A DNA stretch of 16,978 nt from Stemphylium vesicarium (taxonomy: Eukaryota; Ascomycota; Dothideomycetes; Pleosporales; Pleosporaceae). The DNA lies in the NCBI GenBank assembly GCA_004380135.1, contig QXCR01000323.1, positions 1-16,978 of the forward strand, written 5' to 3'. The notes beneath the pieces are model-generated. The model was given only the letters and a program-made list of their open reading frames with translations, was not told the origin of the DNA and did no database searches. Shown piece after piece: positions 1 to 9,781 of the stretch; positions within the stretch are counted from its first letter, which is position 1, and each line of letters starts with the position of its first letter. The position numbers and the translations under genes were made by a program.

Positions 1-3000
1 CTGATCTACGGCGAAGGCAAAGAGAAGGCACTAAAGCGACTAAAGAAGGAGATAGAGGTTGCTTCCGAGGACGTCGCAGGTGCTTTTACGAACAGTACCG
101 AGCTTCGCAGTCGAGGTCAAGAAGAGAGGCGTGGCAAAATCTACAGCTGGCTTTCGGCTCCTGATCCGTCCACAAACTACCACAAAGCGCACAAGCAGCG
201 GCAGGCTAAGACTGGACTTTGGCTGCTAGACACCGCAAGCTTCACTAAATGGAAGGCAAGTGCAGCGTCGCGACTATGGCTCTATGGGATCCCAGGATGT
301 GGAAAGACCATCCTATGCTCAACAGTCATCGAGCACTTGCTGCAGCACTGCCACAGTAACGCTAGTATGGTGGTGGCGTACTTCTATTTCGACTTCAACG
401 ATACACAAAAGCAGGATCCAGAGCTGATGTTCCGCTCGTTGCTCCGCCAGCTCCTGCAGCATTCGGTTAAGATACCCAAGGGCGTGGATGCATTGTTCTC
501 GGGTTGTGAAAACGGACACCGACAGCCATCCCTGCATGCGCTTCTCGAACTGACACCACAGGTGATACAACAGTTTACGCATGCCTACATCGTTCTCGAC
601 GCGCTCGACGAATGCACACAACGCCAAGAGCTGATGGACGTGCTTGAGACAGTTGCTGCATGGCAGCTTGGCAACGTACATCTGCTCATGACCAGCCGCA
701 AAGAGCGGGACATCGAAAGCTCTTTGGACAGTTATGTCAAGGAAGAGGACACTGTCTGTCTTCAGAGGGACGTAGTGGACGGAGACATACAGCGATATGT
801 TCAACAAAGGCTGTCTAACGATAAGACCCTGGCAAAATGGAACAAAGACGCTGCTGTCAGGCAAAAGATCGAGGCTGCACTAATGCGCGGAGCCCGCGGG
901 ATGTACGTGTTTAAGAAGTTCTTTATAGAGTTAAATCTGACGATAGTGCATGTTCCGATGGGCTGTATGCCAGTTAGACACGGTGGCAAAGTGTCGCAAT
1001 CGAATAATGCTGGACAATTGCCTCGCCACTTTGCCGCAAACGCTAGACCAGACATACGACCGCATTCTCATTGATATAAACGAAGAAGACCGCGAGTACG
1101 CGATACGCATCCTGCGGTGGCTGACGCTCTCTGCGCGGCCGCTGCTAGTCGAGGAGATTGCGGAAGTCGTCGCTATTGACGTAGCGCGCAAGCCTGCGTT
1201 CGACCGCGACGAAGTGCTAGAAGATCCGCTAGAAGCGCTGAACATTTGCTCGAGTTTGGTCACAATTTCAACAATTCAGACTGAAGGAAGATCGGACCCT
1301 GCCCAACGGATTATTGCGCTGGCACACTATTCTGTCCAGGAATACCTTGTGTCTGACAGGATCAAGCAGGGTCCAGTAAAGCAATATAATATGCATGAAG
1401 CCAAATGTCACGGTGTAATGATGGATGGTTGTCTTAAGTATTTGTTACAGTTACAGCGACCATTATCGAAAGAAGTTATTCAGACATCGGCGCTGGCACG
1501 GTATGCGGCAGAGTTCTGGAGCAGTCATCTTCGGCAAGCAGGAGAAGACATAGAAACATTGAGTCAGCCAGCGATAGGTCTCTTGTCGACAGAAAACCCC
1601 GCATACCTCACCTGGATCCAGTTGTATAATCCGGACAGTCCTTGGATGCAACCAGATCTTCGCTCAGATCTGGAAAGCATAGCAGCGCCGCTTTACTACG
1701 CAGCGCTTTTAGGCCTGCATACAATTACGAGGCTATTGCTGGACCAAAGCGCTGAGGTAAACACACGAGGCGGACGCTACGGCAACGCACTCCATGCAGC
1801 TTCATTCAAAGGCCACAAGCAGGTAGTCCGGATACTGCTCAAAGCAGGCGCTGATATCGACGCGCAGAGTGGAGATTACGGCAACCCACTCCAAGCAGCT
1901 TCATTCGAAGGCCACGAGCTGATAGTAAAGATGCTACTCGAAAACAAGGCAGATGTCAACGCGCAAGGTGGCAAATACGGCAATGCGCTCCAGTCAGCTT
2001 CGGCTGCTGGCCACCAGGCGATAGTACAGCTGCTCCTTGATAGTGGTGCTGATGTCAACAAGCAGGGCGGTCTCTATAGCAACGCTCTCAATGCGGCTGC
2101 GGCTGAGAGCCATAAAGCTATTGTCGAGCTCCTACTCAAGAACAGCGCCGATGCCTCGGGACACGATAGCCAGAGAAAAAATGTTTTGCATCATGCTACC
2201 AACAGTGCGTATTGTAGCCTCAGTCTTGTCGAGCTTCTGCTCTCACAAGGCGTTCCGGCAGACACGACCGACATCGACAACATGACTCCACTACATTACA
2301 GCGTCAAGTTCGGCCACAAATCCATAATAGGATTCCTTCTTAACAATGGTCTGTCTATTGATGCCCGTGTCTATCGAAAGTCGTGGTCTCGGAACACTGT
2401 GAAGACCGACACTTTTTACCGGTTATCGGTTCCGGAGTCCGAGCCTGACATTTCATGCATTTCATGCATTTCAGCTGGTCTGACGCCTTTACACTTCGCG
2501 GCCTTGACTGGCAATGCAGTCATGACTAGGTTGCTTCTGAAGCGTGGCGCTGATCCGAACGCTCTGTCCGAATACAACGAGTCCCCGATGCATCTCACGT
2601 TACGTAAGACCCTGCACGGACCAAAGTATGACGACGATTGGACCGACCCGCACTGGAGGGTAGAATGCTTGTTGGATTTGCTGGACTTCGAAGAAGACGA
2701 CATCGATGCAATGTATGCGGATATAACAACGCATCGCAAAGGCGTTCTTGATGCTCTGCTCGCAGATGCTAGAACTAGTCTGACGATCAGAGACTATCAG
2801 CATGAGCACCCTTTGCACTGCATCGAGTATGGAGAATTTGGAAGCGAGTGGATTGTCAAGAAACTAGTGTCTAGAGGAGCAAATCCGTTCGAAAGGAACT
2901 TGAAGCAGCAAAACGCACTGCATCTTGCCAGCCGAGCTGGCGACCACGACGCGGTCGCTGTTCTACTTTCTCTAGGAGTTGAGCCTATCTTGACGGACAA

Positions 3001-3697
3001 TGAGGGACTCAATGCTCTTCACCACGCTGCACAAGGTCGAAACCATGAAACAATCACCGTTCTTCTGGAAACAGCTGCGACAACAAGCCAAAGTCTAGTG
3101 TCGTCGAAGGACGCTTGCGGTAAAAACTCGCTCCACCACCTGTTGTCTACGCCCTTCAATGTTCAGATTGAGACGGTACAGTTACTGCTTGACAAGGGGG
3201 TGAATGGTTCAGAGCTGGACGTATCTGGTGTTTCACCGTTGGCAAGCTACCTCAAAGGGTATGGGCTGGGAATAAATTCCAGCATCTGCCGTTTGATGCT
3301 TTCCGTCAAAGGAAACTCCTTGTTTGTCGACCAAAATGGACAAAACCTAGGACACTGGTACGCTTCGACATTGGAATGCGAAGTTCAAGTTTTGGAGATC
3401 CTGAGAGAACACGGTGTCGACCTGACACAGAAAGACTTACAAAGCAGGACAATATTACACTGTTCTGCGATCAGCGGATCTATTACCGAAGAATCTCTGC
3501 ACTATCTTCTCTATGTTGTCTGCGTTCAGATAAATGCAGAGGATGCGTTTGGAAAAACAGCGCTGCAGCACGCAGCAGAAATGGCATCGAAAGAACATGA
3601 CCCACAAATCTATGATCCTGAACGTTGGGACAGAAGCACGAGGCTTTTGTCGGAATCAAGTGTCAGTCAAGCAGCATCTAGAGCTATAGAGGGCTAG
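1..3697 (+). CDS. HET/NACHT/ankyrin NLR-like protein, 5' partial
   Basis: This is the 3' part of a fungal NOD-like receptor, a family of STAND NTPases used in non-self recognition and programmed cell death. The reading frame is open from base 1, so the start lies outside the window. The first codons (LIYGEGKEKALKRLKKEI) match the end of a HET domain. A conserved pre-NACHT stretch (KIYSWLSAPDPSTNY) follows. The NACHT domain has a P-loop GIPGCGKT at 286-309, a Walker B segment IVLDALDE at 589-612, and a sensor-like LLMTSRKER near 685-711. After an interruption near 903-949 the frame changes and resumes with the family block MFRWAVCQLDTVAKC at 950, then SARPLLVEEIAEVV near 1127-1170. From about 1680 to 3580 the protein is an ankyrin array. 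The stop is TAG at 3695-3697. The best model joins 1-906 to 947-3697, about 1,218 residues. Domain identity is confident; the exact splice is not. Confidence 0.88.
907..946 (+). other. Putative 40-nt intron, or lesion, in the NLR gene
   Basis: The upstream reading frame (codons from 1) and the downstream frame (codons from 950) are joined in phase by removing 907-946, which starts GTGTTT and ends GATAG with a branch-like CTGAC at 937-941. This leaves two extra residues between the conserved RGM and MFRWAV. A stronger-looking donor, GTACGT at 903, gives the wrong phase with the same acceptor. Forty bases is shorter than most fungal introns. The family normally reads straight through here, and an exact 49-base insertion between the two ATG triplets at 901 and 950 would also explain the interruption, so a disabling insertion is a real alternative. 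Confidence 0.45.
1763..2158 (+). repeat. Four tandem 99-bp ankyrin units in the NLR gene
   Basis: Four consecutive 33-residue ankyrin units share the core (G)xYGNxLxxAS..GH..IV..LL...ADVNxQ. They are clearly more alike than the flanking, diverged ankyrin units, for example GGRYGNALHAASFKGH and GDYGNPLQAASFEGH. In fungal NLRs such similar units are associated with repeat-number variation and rapid change of ligand specificity. That role is established for the family and only inferred here. Confidence 0.8.
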
Positions 3698-3847
3698 ATG
3701 CAGCTATCCTTGTTGTGCTTTCCATGCACTGTTCGTCTTTTCAGATGGGATTCAGTTGCCACTTCCATTATGTTGTAGATTGCAGTTTGAATTTTTAGTT
3801 CAATCTACCTGGCATCTGTTTTACGCGATAGAATCGTCAAGTCCCTG
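3698..3847. other. Short 3' flank of the NLR gene
   Basis: This stretch lies between the NLR stop codon and the LTR-like segment. It is T-rich and probably holds the 3' UTR. No coding signal or clear polyadenylation motif stands out. Confidence 0.4.
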
Positions 3848-4125
3848 TGTTACGACCCGGTCGCACCAGGTCACATTAAAGCAACCACAGCCAGTCATCA
3901 GTCTGACCGTCAGCATCAGCAGGACTTGCGGCACAGTTACCACGCCGCATGTCACGTGACTGCTCGAGTGCTCAGTAGTCCTGGCACGACTGAGCAGGAC
4001 TGAGCAACTGAGCAAGACCACCTTCATTAAGTATATAGCTACTAGACAACGCACCCTTAAGGTCATTGTGTTCAACTTCGAAATCTAAGGATTAGTACTT
4101 GATTCTCAACCCTCGAGTTATTACA
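3848..4125 (+). repeat. Probable LTR or LTR fragment of a Ty3/gypsy-type element
   Basis: The segment begins TGTTACGACC and ends TTATTACA, so it has TGT...ACA ends. It contains a TATA-like AGTATATAG near 4028-4036. It also holds a short tandem run of ACTGAGCA-type units around 3988-4014. It lies immediately upstream of a chromodomain-coding remnant on the same strand. The five bases on either side (CCCTG and TCGAT) do not match, so it is not a clean solo LTR. An alternative start is TGTCACGTGAC at 3950. No second copy is present in the window, so the call rests on shape and context. Confidence 0.4.
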
Positions 4126-4199
4126 TCGATCTACCAATCGTGCTAACTCACCCGTGCTATATATTGATCCTCATATCGTGTTAGTACGTACCGTCCATC

Positions 4200-4870
4200 G
4201 CAAACCCGCTCGTGCCCGAGAACCAACCCTAGGTCATCTAAGGATAACCTTCACATCCCGTCCTAGCAGCTAAACGATACTAATCTAGCTGTAGTTGTCA
4301 TACAAGATGATAACAACAAAGAGAACTACTTAGAATAGAAAGTGGAGAGCATCACAGATAAAAAAAAATAGCAAGGGAAGAAGCAGTACCTTGTAAGGTG
4401 GATAGGATTCGAGGAGGCTACTTAGGAGCCGTCAGAGAACCTGCACGGCACTACTGCACTTGAAGCCTGGGCGACTCGTACACAGACCGTACGGCCACCC
4501 GCCAAAATTCGTCAGAAGAAGAGACGCCGCCAGCCGGAGCGTACGCCCTAGGCATCGACCTGCTGCTCAGCATCCTGGTCGGGAAGACCTTGGATGGCGC
4601 GACCACGAGGCGTACAAGGAGTGGCGATCCGACGAGGAGCTCTACCAGTATTGTAGGGAGAGCACTGTGTTCCATGCTCCTGCCAGACACAGTTGGAACA
4701 AGCACTGTTCCACTCGCCAGCGATAGAGGCGCAACTAGCAAAGGCAGTGAACTCCTTGTCGCCACGTACAGCAGTCGCGCAGTTGTTGTTGCAAGGAGTA
4801 GCGTTGAGAGCACCGCAAGAATGGATGACGTAGGCCTTGACGTACGAGGCACGGCTAGTGGGGACCACTT
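4200..4870 (+). pseudogene. Decayed 3' end of a Ty3/gypsy (chromovirus) pol with chromodomain
   Basis: In one frame (codons from 4339) the sequence reads KVESITDKKK, a stop, QGKKQYLVRWIGFEEAT, a stop, EPSENLHGTTALEAWATR. This matches the chromodomain at the C-terminus of chromoviral integrases, whose usual form is VE.I......K..YLVKW.G....TWEP..NL. Both tryptophan-type positions are TAG, as expected for TGG-to-TAG transitions by RIP. The chromodomain targets integration to marked heterochromatin in intact elements. The same frame stays mostly open to about 4865, apart from further TAG codons, through a basic segment (RQKKRRRQPER) and then a CVPCSC stretch that I do not recognise. The integrase core, RT and gag are missing, so the element is truncated and dead. 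The upstream limit is approximate. Confidence 0.72.
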
Positions 4871-5096
4871 GTCTATACTAGGGCCCTAACGAGCGTCGTA
4901 CGGAGAGTTACTAGTCAGACGAAGGAAGAACTTAGCGACACGACAGACCTTAGGCTACCTACTGTAGTTAGTAACGCGCTCTTAATAAGCACTCGAAGGA
5001 AGAGGATGAAGAGAACGTACAGAATGAGTTGCGAGTAGACGGCGTAGTTTGTTAGTAATATACGGGTTATGTCGGATTATGAGTATCGGTAGGTAA
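4871..5096. other. Uncharacterised flank of the gypsy remnant
   Basis: This is non-coding sequence with many stops, rich in TAG and CTA. A TGTCGGATTATGAG at about 5070 could be the start of a 3' LTR, but no matching end or second copy was found. Confidence 0.3.
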
Positions 5097-5135
5097 GTCG
5101 GCTGTTCACCACTGCGGCGGTGAGCAACAGCCGAC
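5097..5135. repeat. 39-bp inverted repeat (hairpin)
   Basis: GTCGGCTGTT at 5097-5106 is the exact reverse complement of AACAGCCGAC at 5126-5135. Inside it, CACC at 5107-5110 pairs with GGTG at 5119-5122, offset by three unpaired bases. It is GC-rich and would fold stably. It sits just after a TGTCGG motif, which suggests part of an LTR or a transposon end, but the function is unknown. Confidence 0.7.
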
Positions 5136-6815
5136 TCGATCCTACTTCGGTCCGACTTGGGCCGAGCTTAGGTATACCTTCGTAGCACCCACGTTCATAG
5201 ATGACGAATATACTAATACCAAGGCACCAGAAGAACCTCGTTGTTGTTATCGCCCGTACGATCGTACAAGTCCTACCAACAGCAGCCTTAATTGGAATTA
5301 TATTGGTAGAGTTATCGCGTGTTGAAGTCGGGGTGCTGTTTGATGGGGTGGCACTGTTGGGCCGTTGGGCCGCTCGGACCGTCAAGATCGGTACGGAGAA
5401 CCTCGGCGCGCATTACGCTTCCACGGCACATCGTGGTGCACTTGTACCAGATGTGCACATCATCTTGCATTGATCAACATTTGTACCTATGAGATTTCGT
5501 TCCCCCGCTTCTCTACTGCGTTATTTTCATGATCCGGTGCCACACAAAGCGTCCAACGATCCCGAAATGGCACGGGCGGCACGGGGCGATCCTTCATGCA
5601 ACCCGCAACCCGAGTAACTGGAGCAAGCACACACCACGACGCTGTTGTTCCTTCACCTCCTATCGCTTCACACCCGTATAGCAACTGTGCGTAGCACGCT
5701 TGCTGCTATTTTTTTACGAGGAGTATTAGTACCCGTTGAGACTGGTGTAGTGCTTCGCCAGCGCCAATCGTGGTGGCGTTATAAGCGTAGTCACGTCACT
5801 ATCTTACCGATCCAGAGCTATCTAGGATACGTCGTGCATCCATTATGAATATTACTTCAACGAAATGAATAGCCACGACGGTGCTAGACCTAGATCTGTG
5901 CTGGTGAGCGTTACCAGCAGAGCTTCTGGTGGCTGCGATCCAAATGAGGAGGGAGTCGAAGTAGGTTACCAACAGATATCGCAAGGGCGAATAAACACTA
6001 CCAGCTTGACTGCTGCCCGCAGCTCGCTATGCAAAGGCTGATTATATGCATCACGACCACTAACTGGCTGCTCTGGCTTAGTCGATGGCAAGCGCTTCTT
6101 TGCCCGCATGAAATTCACAGGTGCGACGTAACTCGCAAGCGAGTCGTCCAGCCCCCGCCGACTGCTCTGGCACGGAGCCCTCTAGACCATGAACTCTTCC
6201 TTCTTTCTTCATCATCTGCAATTTGGAGATTGCTCTCTTTTCAGTTTTCCACGTCTTAAGTATGTCTCGCTCAGGTAGCAGTCCAAAGTAAACTCATAAG
6301 CCTGGGTTGAAGCTAGAAGACACGGGATTCTAATTCTGCGGCCGCTCAGCTAGTGATGGTGGCACATCTACTCGTATGTACCTCGGCTCTTGTTTTCAGC
6401 TGTTGCTTTTTGGACCAGTATTTCAAAAAGAAATCATCTGGTCTGAGAAGCGCCTCTATCTGTACGGCGTTACGCAGACTTGAGAGCAATTCATTAGATC
6501 GACATAATAAGGCTCTATTTAGGTTGAAGGCTGCACAATCATGTAGCTGTTATGTCTAGATAGTAGAAATCTTGCCGATTGATGAGATGTTCCAGATCTG
6601 GCTTTATGCACATGCAATTCGTACTGCGCGACACATACCGTGTGCACGGCCTAGCACCGCTTTTGAGGATAGTTCGTATATCATCATGCATGTGAGTGAA
6701 AATCCTACATTATAATGCAACCTTGACAAGGGATGTTCTTTCCTTTTTTCTGCTCAGCGTGTTCCACAGACTACAATGAAGGCAAACGAGCGACTCCGCC
6801 AAGCATTTACATTAC
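5136..6815. other. Intergenic region with no gene recognised
   Basis: About 1.7 kb between the gypsy debris and the promoter of the disrupted gene. Open frames are all shorter than about 100 codons and none shows a recognisable motif or a convincing coding pattern. Base composition is mixed and does not have the extreme CA/TG depletion seen elsewhere. It may contain old, unrecognisable repeats. Confidence 0.5.
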
Positions 6816-6822
6816 TATAAAC
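6816..6822 (+). promoter_or_regulatory. Possible TATA element upstream of the disrupted gene
   Basis: TATAAAC lies about 100 bases upstream of the ATG at 6916 and is followed by a pyrimidine-rich stretch (TTTATTCTTTTAC) typical of fungal transcription-start regions. This is a motif match only. Confidence 0.4.
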
Positions 6823-6870
6823 CTCGATGATCGTTCTCAAACTTTATTCTTTTACTAACTTCACCCTACC

Positions 6871-6891
6871 ATGAACTTCGATACCAAATAA
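6871..6891 (+). promoter_or_regulatory. Six-codon upstream ORF in the probable leader
   Basis: ATG at 6871 in the context TACCATGA opens a six-codon frame that ends in TAA at 6889-6891, 24 bases before the main ATG. It may be translated and dampen expression. This is inferred from position only. Confidence 0.35.
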
Positions 6892-6915
6892 GGCACAATC
6901 AATAACACTGTCACA

Positions 6916-7638
6916 ATGGTCACCGCGGTACAAACCACTACCCCCAAAGAACAGCTCGCTCGCCTGACACCACTGCCAACTGCAAGCGGCAGCCCGACCA
7001 ACAAGCCTTCCCTTGGATGTGTGTCTCTTTATGTGGATGGGAGTTGGACCAGCCAAAAACACGATCTCCGCACCACAGATTACAAAGAGAACACTCGTCA
7101 TACGATCCCAGGAGGGCAGATAAGAGATAAGGTTACGTGGGTGTCATGGTGTCTTCCTGTTGGGACAGTGATGACTTTGATGGAACATGATGAACCAGCG
7201 AAGCCGAATAAACCAATATTCGACCTGAGCAACTGCGGCCGCTGCGTCGACCTAGTGGGAACGGGAGAGGTCGCAACCGCAAATCTGATCGCCTGCAATG
7301 TCAACGACTGTCTATCTGGATTTTTTTGGAGGAAGGTGGATCTCGTCTACGGCGCGATAGAGTTCTTCGAGGCTGGTACCTACGGGGGCAATCGTACATC
7401 GGTTTTCCTGAGCGAGTGGAATTCGGGAAATCGATACGATATTTCCTATTGGTGGCTGAATGACAAAGTGACCTCGATGCGTTGGAAATCATTGGTGGAC
7501 AGACAGACGGCAGAAGTGTCTCAGCATGGCGATGGTAGCGGCAAACGATACGACAATATTACCGCGTGGAAAAGTCAGAGGGAGATAGCTGATCTGGATG
7601 ATATCGACTTCAACGATGGGGTAAGCTCGTTCAAATGG
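6916..7638 (+). pseudogene. Proximal part of a disrupted beta-gamma-crystallin/aerolysin-like gene
   Basis: This is the 5' part (241 codons) of a gene broken by a copia insertion. The ATG at 6916 has a good context (CACAATGG). There is no hydrophobic signal peptide. The product has Greek-key features of the beta-gamma-crystallin type: VSLYVDGSW (residues 36-44), IRDKVTWVSW (69-78), IEFFEAGTYGG (148-158), LNDKVTSMRW (181-190) and FNDGVSSFKW (232-241). NDKVTS and NDGVSS fit the N/D-N/D-x-x-S/T-S calcium-binding signature of that family. Four cysteines at 107, 110, 127 and 132 form an unusual cluster between motifs. Reading into the LTR adds three codons before a stop, so a 244-residue product could still be made. 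The missing distal part is at 13073-13642 and matches the aerolysin family. Such fusions act as pore-formers in animals; a defensive or competitive role here is inferred. No stop or frameshift damages this part itself. Confidence 0.75.
7634..7638. repeat. Left target-site duplication AATGG
   Basis: AATGG directly precedes the left LTR (TATGGAGG...) and is repeated right after the right LTR at 13068-13072. Five bases is the usual duplication for Ty1/copia integrases. Confidence 0.88.
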
Positions 7639-7834
7639 TATGGAGGTTAATGCAAGTAGTGCGCATGTAGGAAGAATTGAAGGATTGAACTGAGGTTGTA
7701 TTGTGTGAGGCTACAAACAGAATATGTAGGTTGGTGACAGCAAACAGCGCTAGTCCTAGATAGGCATAGCTCGCTAAGGTGAGTAGCCGCGAGGAGGTGA
7801 AGAGGAGGAGCAGTAGAGACCCCAAACCGTGACA
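7639..7834 (-). repeat. 3' LTR of element 1 (left copy)
   Basis: It reads TATGGAGG...CCGTGACA on plus, so TGTCACGG...CCTCCATA in element orientation. It is identical to 12872-13067 except G7642 versus A12875. The difference is a TG-to-TA change of RIP type. It supplies a stop codon (TAA at 7648-7650) to the interrupted gene. Confidence 0.95.
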
Positions 7835-7842
7835 CACCCCCC
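7835..7842 (-). promoter_or_regulatory. Polypurine tract of element 1
   Basis: CACCCCCC on plus gives GGGGGGTG in element orientation, directly upstream of the 3' LTR start TGTCACGG. This is the expected place and composition for the plus-strand primer of reverse transcription. Confidence 0.8.
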
Positions 7843-7885
7843 AGGTGGCGTAGACTCAATGTCAAGGAGTCGACGACAGCTGAAC

Positions 7886-8440
7886 TTAGTGTACGTAGAT
7901 AGCTTCGAGCTCGTGCCCATCATCAGCCTGCCGTAGGCCCTTCAGGCGCTCGGCGATATCGATAAGGCTAAGTTGGCGTACGAACTCTGCAAATTTCTAC
8001 TTTAGTAGGATCTTTATAAGTCTGTTGGTAGGCATATAGTTAGTAGGGACCTACTAGACGTTAATGCGTAAGGCGGTAACCTCCTATTAAATCTAGAGTT
8101 AGTAGATATTAACGTGTTTAACTTTCGTATAAAGCTTGTCGTGCTCCTTTGTAACAATACCGACAGTTTGCTGGTTGTCACACCAGATGGTAGGCGTAGA
8201 GTCGAGCGTGAGGTTGATGCCGGCGAAGAAACGCATCCATTCCTCCATTTGCGAGGCTGCGAGAGAGAGCGAGAGTAGTTCTGACTCTGTAGTTGATTTT
8301 GTGACTGTGCGCTGGATAGTCGATTTCTAGTCGATCATGAGTCCTCCAAACTTAAATGCGTACCCCTGAGAGCTCCGGCGCGTCTTAGGTTCGTCAGCGT
8401 ACGAGGCATCTGATGATCCAAAGAAGAGAGGATCGCGGTA
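7886..8440 (-). pseudogene. Element 1 RNase H domain and Pol C-terminus
   Basis: RNase H degrades the RNA strand of the RNA/DNA hybrid during reverse transcription. The block starts near FFGSSDASYADE, a SDA-type catalytic aspartate region, followed by GYAFKFGG, a TAG at 8327-8329 and TKSTTESELLSLS. It continues to IWCDNQQTV and TKVKHVNIY. A cluster of TAG/TAA codons lies between about 8070 and 8110. Reading then recovers to KFAEFVRQLSLIDIAERL and stops at TAA 7886-7888, which looks like the natural end of Pol. The order and motifs fit copia RNase H. The damage is point nonsense without frameshift. Confidence 0.82.
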
Positions 8441-9775
8441 TGTAGGATCGTTAGTGAAATACTCGGCCATATCTTGCGCGCTAGCAGAGGCTTCAAGAGC
8501 GAGAGCCTTCGTGCTGAGCAGGTAGCGCCAGGTCTGGCGGATCTTTGAGACGTGTGACTGTCCTGGGTTGGTAAGGTGGCAGGCGAAGACGACGTGCGTT
8601 CGAGCGACGTCAGGTCTACCCCAGACAGCAATGTATGCGAGAGAACCAACAAGCTGCTGGTAGAGCTTCGTACGAGCAGTATCGATCTCCTCGGTAGACT
8701 GTGGCAGCCAGTTCTCCGTCAGTGGGACGTCTGGAGCCTTGCCCACAGCCTCGATGCTGAATCGAGCGCACACCTTGTCGATGAAAGCGTCTTGGACTAG
8801 CCAGGTCTTGTGTAGAGCTCGATCGCGGACAATGCGGATGCCTAGAAACCATGTAAGGTCTCCTATGGCTTTGATGTTGTATAGCTCCACCAGATCCTTC
8901 TTAAAGGACCCGTGATGATAGGCGTTCAATTGATGAAACGCCATAACTATGTCATCAACGTAGACGAATAGGATAAGCCAGCGGTTCGTGTACAGGCATG
9001 GGAAGCCATCAACTGGCTTCAGACCTAGCTTGATGAGCTGTCAGCGCAGCTCATTGTACCATAGGATTGGTGACTCCTTCAGGCCGTACAGGGCGCGGAG
9101 CACCAGCATAATCTCGCCTTCAATATGGCAGAAAGGCTCAGGTGTTTCAGCGTATAGCCTTCGATTGATCTCAGCGTTCAGGAAGGCAGTAGGAACGTCA
9201 TACTGCTTCAGTTCGAGATCGAAGTAATTGGCGATTGCAATAAGAGCGCGAAAGTTGCGGATAGCTAGTGTGGCAGCGTACGTATTATCGAGAGGTGCTT
9301 GGAGGTCTCCCCTAACGACAAGTCGTGCCTTAAAGCGTGAGAGATATCCATCTCCGTCTGTTTTGTATGTGAAGATCCACATCAGCGGCAGTACCTCACT
9401 GTCTGCGGTAGTTTTTGATTGCTCTGTGTGTCCAAAGACGCCTTTGGCGCGTAGATCTCGCCATTCAATCTCTATAGCGCGTCGGAATTGATCACCAAAC
9501 ATGTGTGTATTGAGCTGCTTCACAGCCTTTGGTGCAGGCGGTAGCTGCGATTGATGGATTCGTGGCACTTCACCTGCGCTGGCGGAGGCCCTGTCAGAGA
9601 GAATCTCAGTTGAGAATGCTCGCAGGTATTCGACGAGAGGCTCAGGTCCTATCTTCGCTGCGTAGATCTGTACTACAAAGTTGTTCAGATCCCTTAGCTT
9701 TCGATTGCGCTTACCTAAGATAATTAGGTTTATGTCCGTTAGATTAAGATTAACGTCCCGTGGCGCTCTCTCGCC
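8441..9775 (-). pseudogene. Element 1 reverse transcriptase
   Basis: This is the RNA-dependent DNA polymerase of the copia type (RVT_2 family). Recognisable blocks in order are WRDLRAKGVFGH, WIFTYKTDGDGYLSRFKARL, YAATLAIRNFRALIAIA, LKQYDVPTAFLNAEI, LRALYGLKESP, the catalytic YVDDIV at about 8945-8962, WFLGIRIVRDR, and LYQQLVGSLAYIAVWGRPD in the connection region. The active-site aspartates are intact. One TGA at 9041-9043 interrupts the frame just before the YVDD box, compatible with CGA-to-TGA. The segment from about 9570 to 9775 is the integrase-RT linker and is moderately degraded. Confidence 0.92.
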
Positions 9776-9781
9776 TCATTA

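Noticed and set aside
903..946. A 44-nt intron using the strong GTACGT donor at 903
   Set aside because: With the acceptor at 945-946 it gives a reading phase that meets a stop soon after, so it cannot restore the NLR frame.
337..1074. A separate 245-residue gene starting at 337
   Set aside because: The frame is open from base 1 with a P-loop upstream of 337, and the tail after about 906 does not resemble the family; it is part of the NLR gene.
5077..5385. A 102-codon open frame on minus and its partner on plus at 5201-5473
   Set aside because: No recognisable motif, and it overlaps the hairpin and gypsy debris; it is likely a chance frame.
1130..7243. GCGGCCGC sites (near 1136, 6339 and 7237) as signs of cloning-vector origin
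   Set aside because: They lie in ordinary coding or intergenic sequence with no vector sequence around them.
7651..7834. LTR starting at the first TGCAAG and ending in CA
   Set aside because: Identity between the copies extends further left to 7639, and only that boundary gives a matching target duplication and an abutting primer-binding site.
8327..8944. RT fragments of element 1 as independent protein-coding genes
   Set aside because: They are pieces of one Gag-Pol register separated by single nonsense codons inside a defined element.
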